Source: Magicicada septendecula (lineage: Eukaryota > Arthropoda > Insecta > Hemiptera > Cicadidae). Taken from it: a stretch of 64,000 nucleotides of DNA. Both the position numbers and the translations under genes were made by a program. The number at the start of each line of letters is the position of its first letter. Within the stretch, counting starts at the first letter, position 1. A model generated the notes under the pieces. The model had not been told where the DNA came from. It ran no database searches and worked only from the letters and a program-made list of their open reading frames with translations. The DNA is taken from assembly GCA_034769895.1 (NCBI GenBank), contig JAWRYS010000710.1, forward strand, positions 558,001 to 622,000, read 5' to 3'. Shown here in pieces: positions 47,600-62,328 of this stretch.

Positions 47600-50500
47600 T
47601 TTTCTTCTGTTTCTATTAATGATTCGCTGCCAGGCTTATCTTATCAAGCCCTCTAAGTTGGACGCCACTTTGTAAGAAACCCCTGTATGCGGTCTTTACA
47701 AAAAAAGATAATAGAGAAAAAATTTGATTTTCAAAAAAATAAAATTTTCAAAAAAAAATATTGTTTATGTTTTAATCAATGTCTGTAATTGTGAAATAAT
47801 CCTGTTTTAATGTTCTGTTAAAAATTTTAATAATTAAGAAGTTATTTATTAATTATTGAGCACTTCTGGAAGATCTGAACCAAGTCTGGAGTTAATCAGA
47901 TTAACTCCGGTCAGCAATCGATTTGTGATGTTTAGTGCTGGTCCAATATCTCACTGTTAATTAATATTTTCTTCTTCTTGAAGTCTTGTTACATTAATAA
48001 ATAAACCTTAAATTAGCATGTGAAATAATAATAGATACAAACAATTGAAATAAATGGATTTATTAACAAATTTAATAAATAATCGATTTTTAATCGATTG
48101 GGAGCAATTATCGACTCCGTCTCAGATAATAATAGATTCGTTCATACAGTGGAAAAAATTATTTCAAGTATTATATAAAAAAGGTTCTTGGAGCGATTAT
48201 ATTAATAGTCAGAGAAGGGTAACGAGAAAGTATAACATTAACAATTAAAGTAGTTCCATAATTATCATCTAACAATATTTAAATAATTCTGATATAATGT
48301 TTAAAAAAGTTGAATCGTCAAACAATGTGTAGCTTCTGACGTCACTCGATGAGGAAGGCACAGAATCGTATTTTTCAAAGATGGCCGCTCCTAGGTATGG
48401 CGAGGTTATTGGTAATGTCGTCGTGTTAAAATCTCACAGCAAAATTACCTTCATAAATGTTTGAAATGTCCCCGCACTGGTGTAATCTGTCTAATAGGTT
48501 GTTTGGTGTGTTCTGAAGAAGTGTTCCGTGTATACTTGTGTTAATTGTGTTATTTGATTTGTGTTCACTTCTGTGGGTTAACTATTCAAAAAGTGGTTAT
48601 GATTTGTAGCGTTAGTTATCACAGATATATATTGTTTTACTGTTTTAAATCACTAGTATAATGAAGTTTGGTGTTAGTTTTCACTATTGTCGCTAAAGTT
48701 TCTGTAGGTTTAGTTAGAAAAGTGTTTAATTTATTTAACTCTCGTTACACTGATATTAGAAGGTAACCGTAGTACCATTTTCTACACGGTTTTAAGGAAC
48801 GTTATATTACACAACTATTCAGCTTGATATTCAACAAAAGACTAAACTAACTTCCTTCATGTTATCAAAATCTGGCCCAGTTAATCTTTGAAAAAGTATT
48901 GTTAAAATATTTTGATTTCCCATACACATGATACAAAATTACATTATATATGGAATTTATTTATTTTATTCATCACTTTCATGAATTATGATCCTTATCA
49001 GTGGTTTAATCATCTCATTCCTTTTAAATTGATACATTATAGTCCATATCTGTTGACATTTTGTGGAAATTACCAAATTTCTCTCTTTTTGGAAATCTAG
49101 GCTCAAAAATTGGTTTCCGCCTTCGTATAATTTTTCTGCCATTTTAATTGTTATTAATACGATTATAATAAATTTTAATTAGTCATATTTCTCTTCCTTT
49201 CCTTAAATACATATAAATTGAACCTTTGAACTGGTTTTTTATGTTAATCTCTGAATTTGACATTGCTCTTTAAAATTAATTAATTTATATATTTTGAAAA
49301 TTTACAATATTTTAAGGTATATTTCCTTATTATCACTTTAACTCATAGGATCATTCACAATAGTGGTTAACTGATTTACCTTACCTAAATCTTGCTAGTT
49401 TACAGGAATTATAAGTGAATTAAATGGTTTATATGGCTTCTGTGAATTCACCACATGGCCTAGAGTTTAGAATTTTACATTTCTGTCTTTCTCAAATAAA
49501 TTTAATCCTACTCCTCCTCTGACTTTACATAGTTATTATTACATGAAAATAAAACGTTTTACAAATCCATTGTGAGGTGTAGTATTTGATTAATACTACT
49601 ATTATATAAAAAATAATAATGAACATCATTCAGCATTCTAAGATTGAACATATTGCTGACATGGTTTGAAAACATACATTTAACTCTTTTTGAATTAATA
49701 CAGCATACCTACTGAAACATTATTAATGGTATGCATGCTGTTATTTGGCAAACATAATTCATTTTAAACACATATAAATCTTATTTACTAAAAATTCTTT
49801 ATAAACCTATTGAGTTCATGGCTGTGAACAAATAGCCATTTTAAACAATTTAAACCTATGAATATAAATTAATGCCAGTCCTTTCTGGTCTAAACCATTA
49901 TTATCTATTATCCCCTTCATCAGTAAACATGTCCACCCATACTCTAGTTATTATCATTTTTACAAATGTCTTGTAATAACAGAGTTACATTGAAATAATA
50001 AAATATTGGAAATCTTCCATTTTATTATTTTATGATGATGTGTATTATTGAATATAAAAGTTGTTATATAGCATATTGATAAGTTATAGTATCACCAACT
50101 TTAAGTTTATTGTATTTCCAAAAACACTTGCACAAGTTCACTTTCACTGGTGGTTCTGATATTTTGAGTCTTATTATCTCAGACCAGACCTTTAGTAATC
50201 CTGGACTGTTAAGACTTGTTTATTTTCTTTATCACACAATAGCTTTAGTTGGTTCACTTCTTATTATACTAGACAACACTTTTGATTTCTTAATAATTAC
50301 ATTTTTATAGGATTTTGGGATGTTATACTTTCTTTTTAATTGTCTCTATGGGTTAGGGGTTGATGGTATTTAATAATAGGTTTTATAACAGTGTTTTTTT
50401 CATACTATTTCTTCCTCTCTTCTTGTCTTTCTTCTTATCTTCTTTCTTGTCTTTCTTCTTGTCTTCCTTCTTCTTGTCTTCTTGTCTTCATTCTTCACTC

Positions 50501-50606
50501 TTGGGTAAACCAAGGTACTTCGTGTTATCTCGACTGATGTTTAGTTTGGAGTATCGAAGTTATTTACTGATACTGACTTTGCTCTTCGCTAAAGGTTTCA
50601 GGGTAT

Positions 50607-50626
50607 TGTTTACTATATATAATTTT
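50607..50626. other. Deletion junction in R7 (282-bp net loss)
   Basis: The sequence runs from GTATTGTTTA straight to CTATATAT and then AATTTTTATT. In R6 the same flanks are 290 bp apart (43001-43290). R8 has the identical junction at about 57936-57955. The eight-base filler suggests end joining with short template-free or AT-repeat synthesis. Confidence 0.85.
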
Positions 50627-52756
50627 TATTATTTTATATGAATTAATAAATAGTGGATTTTCTGTCACGCTACAAAATGCCCTTCTCCAGAAGTAATTTT
50701 TTCAGACTATACTTGCTTTGTCTGAAACAATTGCTTATGATAATTATTGTAGTTTTGTTATTATTCTTGACTTCCTTCCATTTTAAAAATTCTCCTATTT
50801 TTATTTGAGCTTATATCCTTCTCATTCTCACTTGATCTTCCTTGATAGTAATAGTCATCTGAGTTTCATATTTATTATTTCGTTTTCATATTTCTTCTTA
50901 GTATTTTCTCCTTGGGATATTTCCTCCCTATCGTTCCCTACTTTGTGAGTTGGTTCAGTTCAGAGAGGCACTGTACACTACTTCCTCTGCTGTCCAATAC
51001 TTCACACATATTTGAGTACAGAGGCAAATCATCTCTGCTCAAAAAACATATTAATACTGCTGGAATTATCTACAGACAGATTAAAAAAAATTATTCAGAA
51101 TAGTACACATTTGTTACTATTAAAAAAAAATATCTTTGGGATACTTCACTTATTACTTATTATATTTCTCAGAGATTTTAATATTCCTATCTCAGTTGTT
51201 CTTCTGACTCTTTAACTTGATGTTTCATTCATTTGATATTATGGTAGGAAGCTCTTCTATTATTACATTCTTCAACTTTCCTTATCATATAAAGCATTTG
51301 GTTATAAATTCTTTATTACCTTCTGGTTTTTTTATTATTATCTGCATTGTTTATAGTAGCATATCTTTATGACATTTTTATTTTATTGCTCTGTTTTTAT
51401 TATTTCCACTTGTTCTATTTTCTAGAACTTTTTATAACTGTCATTATCACAATTGACATTTAATTCATAAATCATTTTATATTACTTCGTTTAATTACAT
51501 ATATCTTTGATATTATTCTCACATTATTCCTGTCATGGTTATTATCCTTTCGAATGAATGTTTTTTATTAATTTTATAATGAGGTCATAATTTCTCCTCA
51601 TACCACTTCAAAGTTTTATTATCTCATAATTCCACATAAGTTTTTGTATTTTATTATATTCAATCACTCAAATCGTATCACACGGTTTATTTCCTTTCGT
51701 ATCCCTTTATGGAAAGTTTTTCACACTTTATATTGAGATTAGACATGATCATATTTCTCCAGAATTATTTGTTTTAATTCTAAAGTCTGTTTCCTTTATT
51801 CATCTCATTATGATCCTTTATAAACATAGTAAATATATTTTATGCTTACCATAAATATAGTATTAAATCTTTTCTGTTTATTTCACCCAAGTGTTTTATT
51901 AATAATTGGTCGGTAAGTAGTACTTACTCTTGGTTTGGAAACTTGATTTATACAAAATTCAAAATTCATTCTTCTTATATTATTCCATAAAGTTTTCTCA
52001 AATAATTTGTATGTAAGGTGGGCTTGCTTTTTTTTTTAATTTAGTTGTTTTCAATTCAGAATTCCTTTAATATTTCTGCAAAATGGTTTTTCTCAAATAC
52101 TTGGTTAGTAATGTGGTCTTACATTGTTTTAAAATTTGGATGAGTCAAAATTCTTCTTTTATATTCTTGTCATAAAGTTTTTCAAATTTTTAGTTAGTAA
52201 GGTGATCTTACACTTGTTTGGAATTTATTTGAATTATTTCATTCTATTCCTTTTATCCTTCTATAAAGTTTTCTTCAAATGCTTGGTATGTAAGGTGATC
52301 TTACAATTGTTTTGGAATTTGGATTATTTCTAAATTCTGTTTTATATTATTTCCACAAGATTTCTCTCAAATAATTAGTATGTAAGGTGTTCTTACTTTT
52401 GTTTTAGAATTTTGTCGATTTATAAATTCTTTTTCTTCTCTTTCCAAAATGTTTCTTTTAAATAATTGTATGTAATTTGGTATTACATTATTTTTAGAAT
52501 TTTGAATTTTTTTATTCATAAAATTTCTTTATGGATGCCTGGTTAAAGACACCCTTAACTTTATTGGAACCCATCTCCTTAATTTCGTTATTGAAGTTAT
52601 TGGTGGGATTACTGTTATCCTCTTCCGATAACTCATGTCGGATGTCCTTTAGGTAGTTGCACCCGATGACTGTGATACGATTATTATTATTTATATTATT
52701 ACACTCATTATTAAGATACCCAGTATTTAGGAGCAGTAACGGGTTCTGGCGATTTA

Positions 52757-54928
52757 TTACTGCCTGTGCCCGTTTAAAGGCTCGACATCGTTGTTCCTTT
52801 GTGCCATACTAGTTGAAGCATCATTTGGGATGCTTAGAGTGGGCCCCTGTCGATCTGTCCTATGGTCTTCCAGTCGTTCGTGGTTAGACCTCCGTTCAGC
52901 ATCGTCTAAACTAGTACTCCTTCTCGTCGGATAGTACCTTGGTTGGTCCCGTTCTGGGCTCCTCCGCCTGTCTTAATATCCACGGTAGCTGTTTCTTCGA
53001 TTGTTGTTGTATCTTCGCTGTCGATCATCTGTGGCTCGTATGAAATTCACTTGTGGGCGGGGAAACCTATTATTAACGGGATTACCATTATTTGGACCCG
53101 CTCGATTATTATTATTATGGTAACGATCATTACCATAATTGGGGCTTCTCTGACTATTTTGGTTATGAGGGTAGGGATTTCTGTTACCCTGATAACCATT
53201 AGAGGGTCGACTCGGGTTCACATGGTTTGGACCTGTATTATTATTATTATTTTGATTAGTAGTGCTAAAGTTATGATTATTGTTAAAACTATTATTCTGC
53301 GGGTATGCCCGGCCTCCTTGGTACCCAGTGTTGGTGTTGTTCGTACCCTGGTTGTTGTTCGGATACGTCCTTGGTTCGGGCCCATCATTTCTTCTCCGGC
53401 TCTGTCGGTAGTAGTCTTCGTTTTCATAGTTTTCGAGGAGTTCTGTCATTGCCTGGATCGTTTTTATTTGGCTGCCTCTCCTCGCACATATTACCTCTTC
53501 GTCATCATGGTATGACAACTTATTTATTAGGCACTCCTCAGGTATGGCCGGTTCTAAATGCTTGGCCATACATACCTTGCCGAGGAAATAAGCTATCATA
53601 GAACTACCGACTTGTGGTTTGTAGTGGCCGTGGCATATATTATCTCTTATCAAGTTTTGAGTCTTCTCCGACCAGTACTTGGCCTTGAAGAGGCTCTTAA
53701 ATTGCTGATAACTTTCGATGTCACTCCGGTTGGCCATCCACCAATGGTCATTCACCTCCCGAAACGACTCGTCTAGGATTTCCCGGTTCTGGACCCATCG
53801 GTTCCCTCTGTGTTTTTCTAGGTATTCCTCTATGCGTGCCAAGAACTCCATAGGCTTCCATTTATATTGCCGGAAATTAAGCCACTCTCTGTTTTCGGAA
53901 ATTGGGAAATGATTGTAACCAGTTGGTCTGTTCCTTATCAATTCAATCTCCTCCTGGCTCTGACGCACTTGTCCTGTGATGTTCGTCATAGCGGCTTCCA
54001 CGCCGTCGCATCTTTCGGTTACATGTGTCCGCACTTTATTCATTTCTTCCAGGGCAAATTTCTTGTTTTCTTCCAGTTTCGTTTCCTGTTGTTCCTTGAC
54101 ATGTGTAATCTCTTTATGTATTACCTCCCGGACTTCCAGCACTTCCTTTCGGTCTGACGACATCTTTCGTCTACTTCCCTGATCTGCTGGTTAACAACCA
54201 CGACTTCCTGTTCTAACTTCTTTACGATGGATTTCTTCGTCTCTGTTATCCTTTTATTTAACTCTTCTTTTGCCAACTCTATTCTCTCGTCTACCTTATT
54301 CATGCTTTCCTGGTTAACTTCCCTCAGTTCTTCTCTTAACCTTTGATTATTCTCGTCCATTTTCTCCTCCATTTTCTGATTATTTTCCTCCAACTTTTCC
54401 CTCAGTTGCTGATTGTCGCTTTCCATTTTCGTACTTGTTTCCTCCATTTTTTCTTCTATCTTCTTACTCAAATTTTTACTGGTTTCTTCAATCCTTTTTG
54501 TTGGTATTTTCTATGCTTTTATTTATTCCACCCAAATCTTCCTTCAAGGACTGCCTATCTTCCTTCCTTTCCTTACTTGATTCTTCCATTTTATTATTAG
54601 TGGAATCCATTTTCTTACTCAAGGATTGGTTGTCCCTTTTCAGGTCTTCCATCTTCTTACTGGTTTCTTCCATTTTCTCCATCATCTGCCTGAGCATTCC
54701 TTGTGTTGTCATGTCCTCTGTTTGTGAAGGTTTCTCCTTCTCTGGGACATTGACTTCCCCTGTCTGCGTTGTTACTTCAGGTTGTTCCTCTGGTGGTACG
54801 GGTTGTTTCGGTTCCCCCTGGGCCACTAACACTTCTGGATCTTCAACGGGTGTTGCCTCCTTATCCCCCATGTCAACTTCTTTTTCGGCCTCTGCCGCCC
54901 TCTTTTTCGAAGTAGCTCGTCTTTGCAT
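52757..54928 (-). pseudogene. gag: gag copy 7, subtype B, three lesions
   Basis: Carries the two subtype B lesions (extra T near 54494-54498; TAA at 52973-52975) and a further 1-bp deletion near 54145 in the distal coiled coil, which splits the gene into three reading frames. Copy 8 has exactly the same set. Confidence 0.85.
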
Positions 54929-54999
54929 TTTTCTTCTGTTTCTATTAATGATTCGCTGCCAGGCTTATCTTATCAAGCCCTCTAAGTTGGACGCCACTT

Positions 55000-57900
55000 T
55001 GTAAGAAAACCCTGTATGCGGTCTTTACAAAAAAAGATAATAGAGAAAAAATTTGATTTTCAAAAAAATAAAATTTTCAAAAAAAAATATTGTTTATGTT
55101 TTAATCAATGTCTGTAATTGTGAAATAATCCTGTTTTAATGTTCTGTTAAAAATTTTAATAATTAAGAAGTTATTTATTAATTATTGAGCACTTCTGGAA
55201 GATCTGAACCAAGTCTGGAGTTAATCAGATTAACTCCGGTCAGCAATCGATTTGTGATGTTTAGTGCTGGTCCAATATCTCACTGTTAATTAATATTTTC
55301 TTCTTCTTGAAGTCTTGTTACATTAATAAATAAACCTTAAATTAGCATGTGAAATAATAATAGATACAAACAATTGAAATAAATGGATTTATTAACAAAT
55401 TTAATAAATAATCGATTTTTAATCGATTGGGAGCAATTATCGACTCCGTCTCAGATAATAATAGATTCGTTCATACAGTGGAAAAAATTATTTCAAGTAT
55501 TATATAAAAAAGGTTCTTGGAGCGATTATATTAATAGTCAGAGAAGGGTAACGAGAAAGTATAACATTAACAATTAAAGTAGTTCCATAATTATCATCTA
55601 ACAATATTTAAATAATTCTGATATAATGTTTAAAAAAGTTGAATCGTCAAACAATGTGTAGCTTCTGACGTCACTCGATGAGGAAGGCACAGAATCGTAT
55701 TTTTCAAAGATGGCCGCTCCTAGGTATGGCGAGGTTATTGGTAATGTCGTCGTGTTAAAATCTCACAGCAAAATTACCTTCATAAATGTTTGAAATGTCC
55801 CCGCACTGGTGTAATCTGTCTAATAGGTTGTTTGGTGTGTTCTGAAGAAGTGTTCCGTGTATACTTGTGTTAATTGTGTTATTTGATTTGTGTTCACTTC
55901 TGTGGGTTAACTATTCAAAAAGTGGTTATGATTTGTAGCGTTAGTTATCACAGATATATATTGTTTTACTGTTTTAAATCACTAGTATAATGAAGTTTGG
56001 TGTTAGTTTTCACTATTGTCGCTAAAGTTTCTGTAGGTTTAGTTAGAAAAGTGTTTAATTTATTTAACTCTCGTTACACTGATATTAGAAGGTAACCGTA
56101 GTACCATTTTCTACACGGTTTTAAGGAACGTTATATTACACAACTATTCAGCTTGATATTCAACAAAAGACTAAACTAACTTCCTTCATGTTATCAAAAT
56201 CTGGCCCAGTTAATCTTTGAAAAAGTATTGTTAAAATATTTTGATTTCCCATACACATGATACAAAATTACATTATATATGGAATTTATTTATTTTATTC
56301 ATCACTTTCATGAATTATGATCCTTATCAGTGGTTTAATCATCTCATTCCTTTTAAATTGATACATTATAGTCCATATCTGTTGACATTTTGTGGAAATT
56401 ACCAAATTTCTCTCTTTTTGGAAATCTAGGCTCAAAAATTGGTTTCCGCCTTCGTATAATTTTTCTGCCATTTTAATTGTTATTAATACGATTATAATAA
56501 ATTTTAATTAGTCATATTTCTCTTCCTTTCCTTAAATACATATAAATTGAACCTTTGAACTGGTTTTTTATGTTAATCTCTGAATTTGACATTGCTCTTT
56601 AAAATTAATTAATTTATATATTTTGAAAATTTACAATATTTTAAGGTATATTTCCTTATTATCACTTTAACTCATAGGATCATTCACAATAGTGGTTAAC
56701 TGATTTACCTTACCTAAATCTTGCTAGTTTACAGGAATTATAAGTGAATTAAATGGTTTATATGGCTTCTGTGAATTCACCACATGGCCTAGAGTTTAGA
56801 ATTTTACATTTCTGTCTTTCTCAAATAAATTTAATCCTACTCCTCCTCTGACTTTACATAGTTATTATTACATGAAAATAAAACGTTTTACAAACCCATT
56901 GTGAGGTGTAGTATTTGATTAATACTACTATTATATAAAAAATAATAATGAACATCATTCAGCATTCTAAGATTGAACATATTGCTGACATGGTTTGAAA
57001 ACATACATTTAACTCTTTTTGAATTAATACAGCATACCTACTGAAACATTATTAATGGTATGCATGCTGTTATTTGGCAAACATAATTCATTTTAAACAC
57101 ATATAAATCTTATTTACTAAAAATTCTTTATAAACCTATTGAGTTCATGGCTGTGAACAAATAGCCATTTTAAACAATTTAAACCTATGAATATAAATTA
57201 ATGCCAGTCCTTTCTGGTCTAAACCATTATTATCTATTATCCCCTTCATCAGTAAACATGTCCACCCATACTCTAGTTATTATCATTTTTACAAATGTCT
57301 TGTAATAACAGAGTTACATTGAAATAATAAAATATTGGAAATCTTCCATTTTATTATTTTATGATGATGTGTATTATTGAATATAAAAGTTGTTATATAG
57401 CATATTGATAAGTTATAGTATCACCAACTTTAAGTTTATTGTATTTCCAAAAACACTTGCACAAGTTCACTTTCACTGGTGGTTCTGATATTTTGAGTCT
57501 TATTATCTCAGACCAGACCTTTAGTAATCCTGGACTGTTAAGACTTGTTTATTTTCTTTATCACACAATAGCTTTAGTTGGTTCACTTCTTATTATACTA
57601 GACAACACTTTTGATTTCTTAATAATTACATTTTTATAGGATTTTGGGATGTTATACTTTCTTTTTAATTGTCTCTATGGGTTAGGGGTTGATGGTATTT
57701 AATAATAGGTTTTATAGCAGTGTTTTTTTCATACTATTTCTTCCTCTCTTCTTGTCTTTCTTCTTATCTTCTTTCTTGTCTTTCTTCTGGTCTTCCTTCT
57801 TCTTGTCTTCTTGTCTTCATTCTTCACTCTTTGGTAAACCAAGGTACTTCGTGTTATCTCGACTGATGTTTAGTTTGGAGTATCGAAGTTATTTACTGAT

Positions 57901-60900
57901 ACTGACTTTGCTCTTCGCTAAAGGTTTCAGGGTATTGTTTACTATATATAATTTTTATTATTTTATATGAATTAATAAATAGTGGATTTTCTGTCACGCT
58001 ACAAAATGCCCTTCTCCAGAAGTAATTTTTTCAGACTATACTTGCTTTGTCTGAAACAATTGCTTATGATAATTATTGTAGTTTTGTTATTATTCTTGAC
58101 TTCCTTCCATTTTAAAAATTCTCCTATTTTTATTTGAGCTTATATCCTTCTCATTCTCACTTGATCTTCCTTGATAGTAATAGTCATCTGAGTTTCATAT
58201 TTATTATTTCGTTTTCATATTTCTTCTTAGTATTTTCTCCTTGGGATATTTCCTCCCTATCGTTCCCTACTTTGTGAGTTGGTTCAGTTCAGAGAGGCAC
58301 TGTACACTACTTCCTCTGCTGTCCAATACTTCACACATATTTGAGTACAGAGGCAAATCATCTCTGCTCAAAAAACATATTAATACTGCTGGAATTATCT
58401 ACAGACAGATTAAAAAAAATTATTCAGAATAGTACACATTTGTTACTATTAAAAAAAAATATCTTTGGGATACTTCACTTATTACTTATTATATTTCTCA
58501 GAGATTTTAATATTCCTATCTCAGTTGTTCTTCTGACTCTTTAACTTGATGTTTCATTCATTTGATATTATGGTAGGAAGCTCTTCTATTATTACATTCT
58601 TCAACTTTCCTTATCATATAAAGCATTTGGTTATAAATTCTTTATTACCTTCTGGTTTTTTTATTATTATCTGCATTGTTTATAGTAGCATATCTTTATG
58701 ACATTTTTATTTTATTGCTCTGTTTTTATTATTTCCACTTGTTCTATTTTCTAGAACTTTTTATAACTGTCATTATCACAATTGACATTTAATTCATAAA
58801 TCATTTTATATTACTTCGTTTAATTACATATATCTTTGATATTATTCTCACATTATTCCTGTCATGGTTATTATCCTTTCGAATGAATGTTTTTTATTAA
58901 TTTTATAATGAGGTCATAATTTCTCCTCATACCACTTCAAAGTTTTATTATCTCATAATTCCACATAAGTTTTTGTATTTTATTATATTCAATCACTCAA
59001 ATCGTATCACACGGTTTATTTCCTTTCGTATCCCTTTATGGAAAGTTTTTCACACTTTATATTGAGATTAGACATGATCATATTTCTCCAGAATTATTTG
59101 TTTTAATTCTAAAGTCTGTTTCCTTTATTCATCTCATTATGATCCTTTATAAACATAGTAAATATATTTTATGCTTACCATAAATATAGTATTAAATCTT
59201 TTCTGTTTATTTCACCCAAGTGTTTTATTAATAATTGGTCGGTAAGTAGTACTTACTCTTGGTTTGGAAACTTGATTTATACAAAATTCAAAATTCATTC
59301 TTCTTATATTATTCCATAAAGTTTTCTCAAATAATTTGTATGTAAGGTGGGCTTGCTTTTTTTTTTAATTTAGTTGTTTTCAATTCAGAATTCCTTTAAT
59401 ATTTCTGCAAAATGGTTTTTCTCAAATACTTGGTTAGTAATGTGGTCTTACATTGTTTTAAAATTTGGATGAGTCAAAATTCTTCTTTTATATTCTTGTC
59501 ATAAAGTTTTTCAAATTTTTAGTTAGTAAGGTGATCTTACACTTGTTTGGAATTTATTTGAATTATTTCATTCTATTCCTTTTATCCTTCTATAAAGTTT
59601 TCTTCAAATGCTTGGTATGTAAGGTGATCTTACAATTGTTTTGGAATTTGGATTATTTCTAAATTCTGTTTTATATTATTTCCACAAGATTTCTCTCAAA
59701 TAATTAGTATGTAAGGTGTTCTTACTTTTGTTTTAGAATTTTGTCGATTTATAAATTCTTTTTCTTCTCTTTCCAAAATGTTTCTTTTAAATAATTGTAT
59801 GTAATTTGGTATTACATTATTTTTAGAATTTTGAATTTTTTTATTCATAAAATTTCTTTATGGATGCCTGGTTAAAGACACCCTTAACTTTATTGGAACC
59901 CATCTCCTTAATTTCGTTATTGAAGTTATTGGTGGGATTACTGTTATCCTCTTCCGATAACTCATGTCGGATGTCCTTTAGGTAGTTGCACCCGATGACT
60001 GTGATACGATTATTATTATTTATATTATTACACTCATTATTAAGATACCCAGTATTTAGGAGCAGTAACGGGTTCTGGCGATTTATTACTGCCTGTGCCC
60101 GTTTAAAGGCTCGACATCGTTGTTCCTTTGTGCCATACTAGTTGAAGCATCATTTGGGATGCTTAGAGTGGGCCCCTGTCGATCTGTCCTATGGTCTTCC
60201 AGTCGTTCGTGGTTAGACCTCCGTTCAGCATCGTCTAAACTAGTACTCCTTCTCGTCGGATAGTACCTTGGTTGGTCCCGTTCTGGGCTCCTCCGCCTGT
60301 CTTAATATCCACGGTAGCTGTTTCTTCGATTGTTGTTGTATCTTCGCTGTCGATCATCTGTGGCTCGTATGAAATTCACTTGTGGGCGGGGAAACCTATT
60401 ATTAACGGGATTACCATTATTTGGACCCGCTCGATTATTATTATTATGGTAACGATCATTACCATAATTGGGGCTTCTCTGACTATTTTGGTTATGAGGG
60501 TAGGGATTTCTGTTACCCTGATAACCATTAGAGGGTCGACTCGGGTTCACATGGTTTGGACCTGTATTATTATTATTATTTTGATTAGTAGTGCTAAAGT
60601 TATGATTATTGTTAAAACTATTATTCTGCGGGTATGCCCGGCCTCCTTGGTACCCAGTGTTGGTGTTGTTCGTACCCTGGTTGTTGTTCGGATACGTCCT
60701 TGGTTCGGGCCCATCATTTCTTCTCCGGCTCTGTCGGTAGTAGTCTTCGTTTTCATAGTTTTCGAGGAGTTCTGTCATTGCCTGGATCGTTTTTATTTGG
60801 CTGCCTCTCCTCGCACATATTACCTCTTCGTCATCATGGTATGACAACTTATTTATTAGGCACTCCTCAGGTATGGCCGGTTCTAAATGCTTGGCCATAC

Positions 60901-62328
60901 ATACCTTGCCGAGGAAATAAGCTATCATAGAACTACCGACTTGTGGTTTGTAGTGGCCGTGGCATATATTATCTCTTATCAAGTTTTGAGTCTTCTCCGA
61001 CCAGTACTTGGCCTTGAAGAGGCTCTTAAATTGCTGATAACTTTCGATGTCACTCCGGTTGGCCATCCACCAATGGTCATTCACCTCCCGAAACGACTCG
61101 TCTAGGATTTCCCGGTTCTGGACCCATCGGTTCCCTCTGTGTTTTTCTAGGTATTCCTCTATGCGTGCCAAGAACTCCATAGGCTTCCATTTATATTGCC
61201 GGAAATTAAGCCACTCTCTGTTTTCGGAAATTGGGAAATGATTGTAACCAGTTGGTCTGTTCCTTATCAATTCAATCTCCTCCTGGCTCTGACGCACTTG
61301 TCCTGTGATGTTCGTCATAGCGGCTTCCACGCCGTCGCATCTTTCGGTTACATGTGTCCGCACTTTATTCATTTCTTCCAGGGCAAATTTCTTGTTTTCT
61401 TCCAGTTTCGTTTCCTGTTGTTCCTTGACATGTGTAATCTCTTTATGTATTACCTCCCGGACTTCCAGCACTTCCTTTCGGTCTGACGACATCTTTCGTC
61501 TACTTCCCTGATCTGCTGGTTAACAACCACGACTTCCTGTTCTAACTTCTTTACGATGGATTTCTTCGTCTCTGTTATCCTTTTATTTAACTCTTCTTTT
61601 GCCAACTCTATTCTCTCGTCTACCTTATTCATGCTTTCCTGGTTAACTTCCCTCAGTTCTTCTCTTAACCTTTGATTATTCTCGTCCATTTTCTCCTCCA
61701 TTTTCTGATTATTTTCCTCCAACTTTTCCCTCAGTTGCTGATTGTCGCTTTCCATTTTCGTACTTGTTTCCTCCATTTTTTCTTCTATCTTCTTACTCAA
61801 ATTTTTACTGGTTTCTTCAATCCTTTTTGTTGGTATTTTCTATGCTTTTATTTATTCCACCCAAATCTTCCTTCAAGGACTGCCTATCTTCCTTCCTTTC
61901 CTTACTTGATTCTTCCATTTTATTATTAGTGGAATCCATTTTCTTACTCAAGGATTGGTTGTCCCTTTTCAGGTCTTCCATCTTCTTACTGGTTTCTTCC
62001 ATTTTCTCCATCATCTGCCTGAGCATTCCTTGTGTTGTCATGTCCTCTGTTTGTGAAGGTTTCTCCTTCTCTGGGACATTGACTTCCCCTGTCTGCGTTG
62101 TTACTTCAGGTTGTTCCTCTGGTGGTACGGGTTGTTTCGGTTCCCCCTGGGCCACTAACACTTCTGGATCTTCAACGGGTGTTGCCTCCTTATCCCCCAT
62201 GTCAACTTCTTTTTCGGCCTCTGCCGCCCTCTTTTTCGAAGTAGCTCGTCTTTGCATTTTTCTTCTGTTTCTATTAATGATTCGCTGCCAGGCTTATCTT
62301 ATCAAGCCCTCTAAGTTGGACGCCACTT
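55000..62328 (-). repeat. Tandem unit R8, 7329 bp, near-identical twin of R7
   Basis: Complete repeat unit with the same deletion junction (about 57942-57949) and the same gag lesions as R7. Only a few single-base differences are visible, mostly around the polypyrimidine tract near 57715-57835. R7 and R8 are the most recent duplication in the window. Confidence 0.95.
60086..62257 (-). pseudogene. gag: gag copy 8, subtype B, same lesions as copy 7
   Basis: The extra T (near 61822-61827), the 1-bp deletion near 61475 and the TAA at 60302-60304 match copy 7 one for one. It was duplicated together with R7 after inactivation. The 5' end keeps the MQRRATSKKR N-terminus. Confidence 0.85.

Larger units (their letters stand above)
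39406..47670 (-). repeat. Tandem unit R6, 8265 bp, subtype B with insertion
   Basis: Complete repeat unit with a single 163-bp segment. It is lengthened by a Penelope-like insertion (646 bp plus an 8-bp target duplication, 654 bp net). Without that insertion it would be 7611 bp. It still has the ~290-bp stretch (43001-43290) that R7 and R8 have lost. Confidence 0.95.
47671..54999 (-). repeat. Tandem unit R7, 7329 bp, subtype B with 282-bp net deletion
   Basis: Complete repeat unit, the same length as R8 and nearly identical to it. The stretch matching 43001-43290 of R6 is replaced by eight bases (CTATATAT) at 50613-50620. It also has a 1-bp gag deletion shared only with R8. Confidence 0.95.

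Noticed and set aside
53218..53427. 69-codon minus-strand frame (MKTKTTTDRAG...) in R7 and R8
   Set aside because: It is an out-of-frame reading of the gag tail and appears only because of one substitution.
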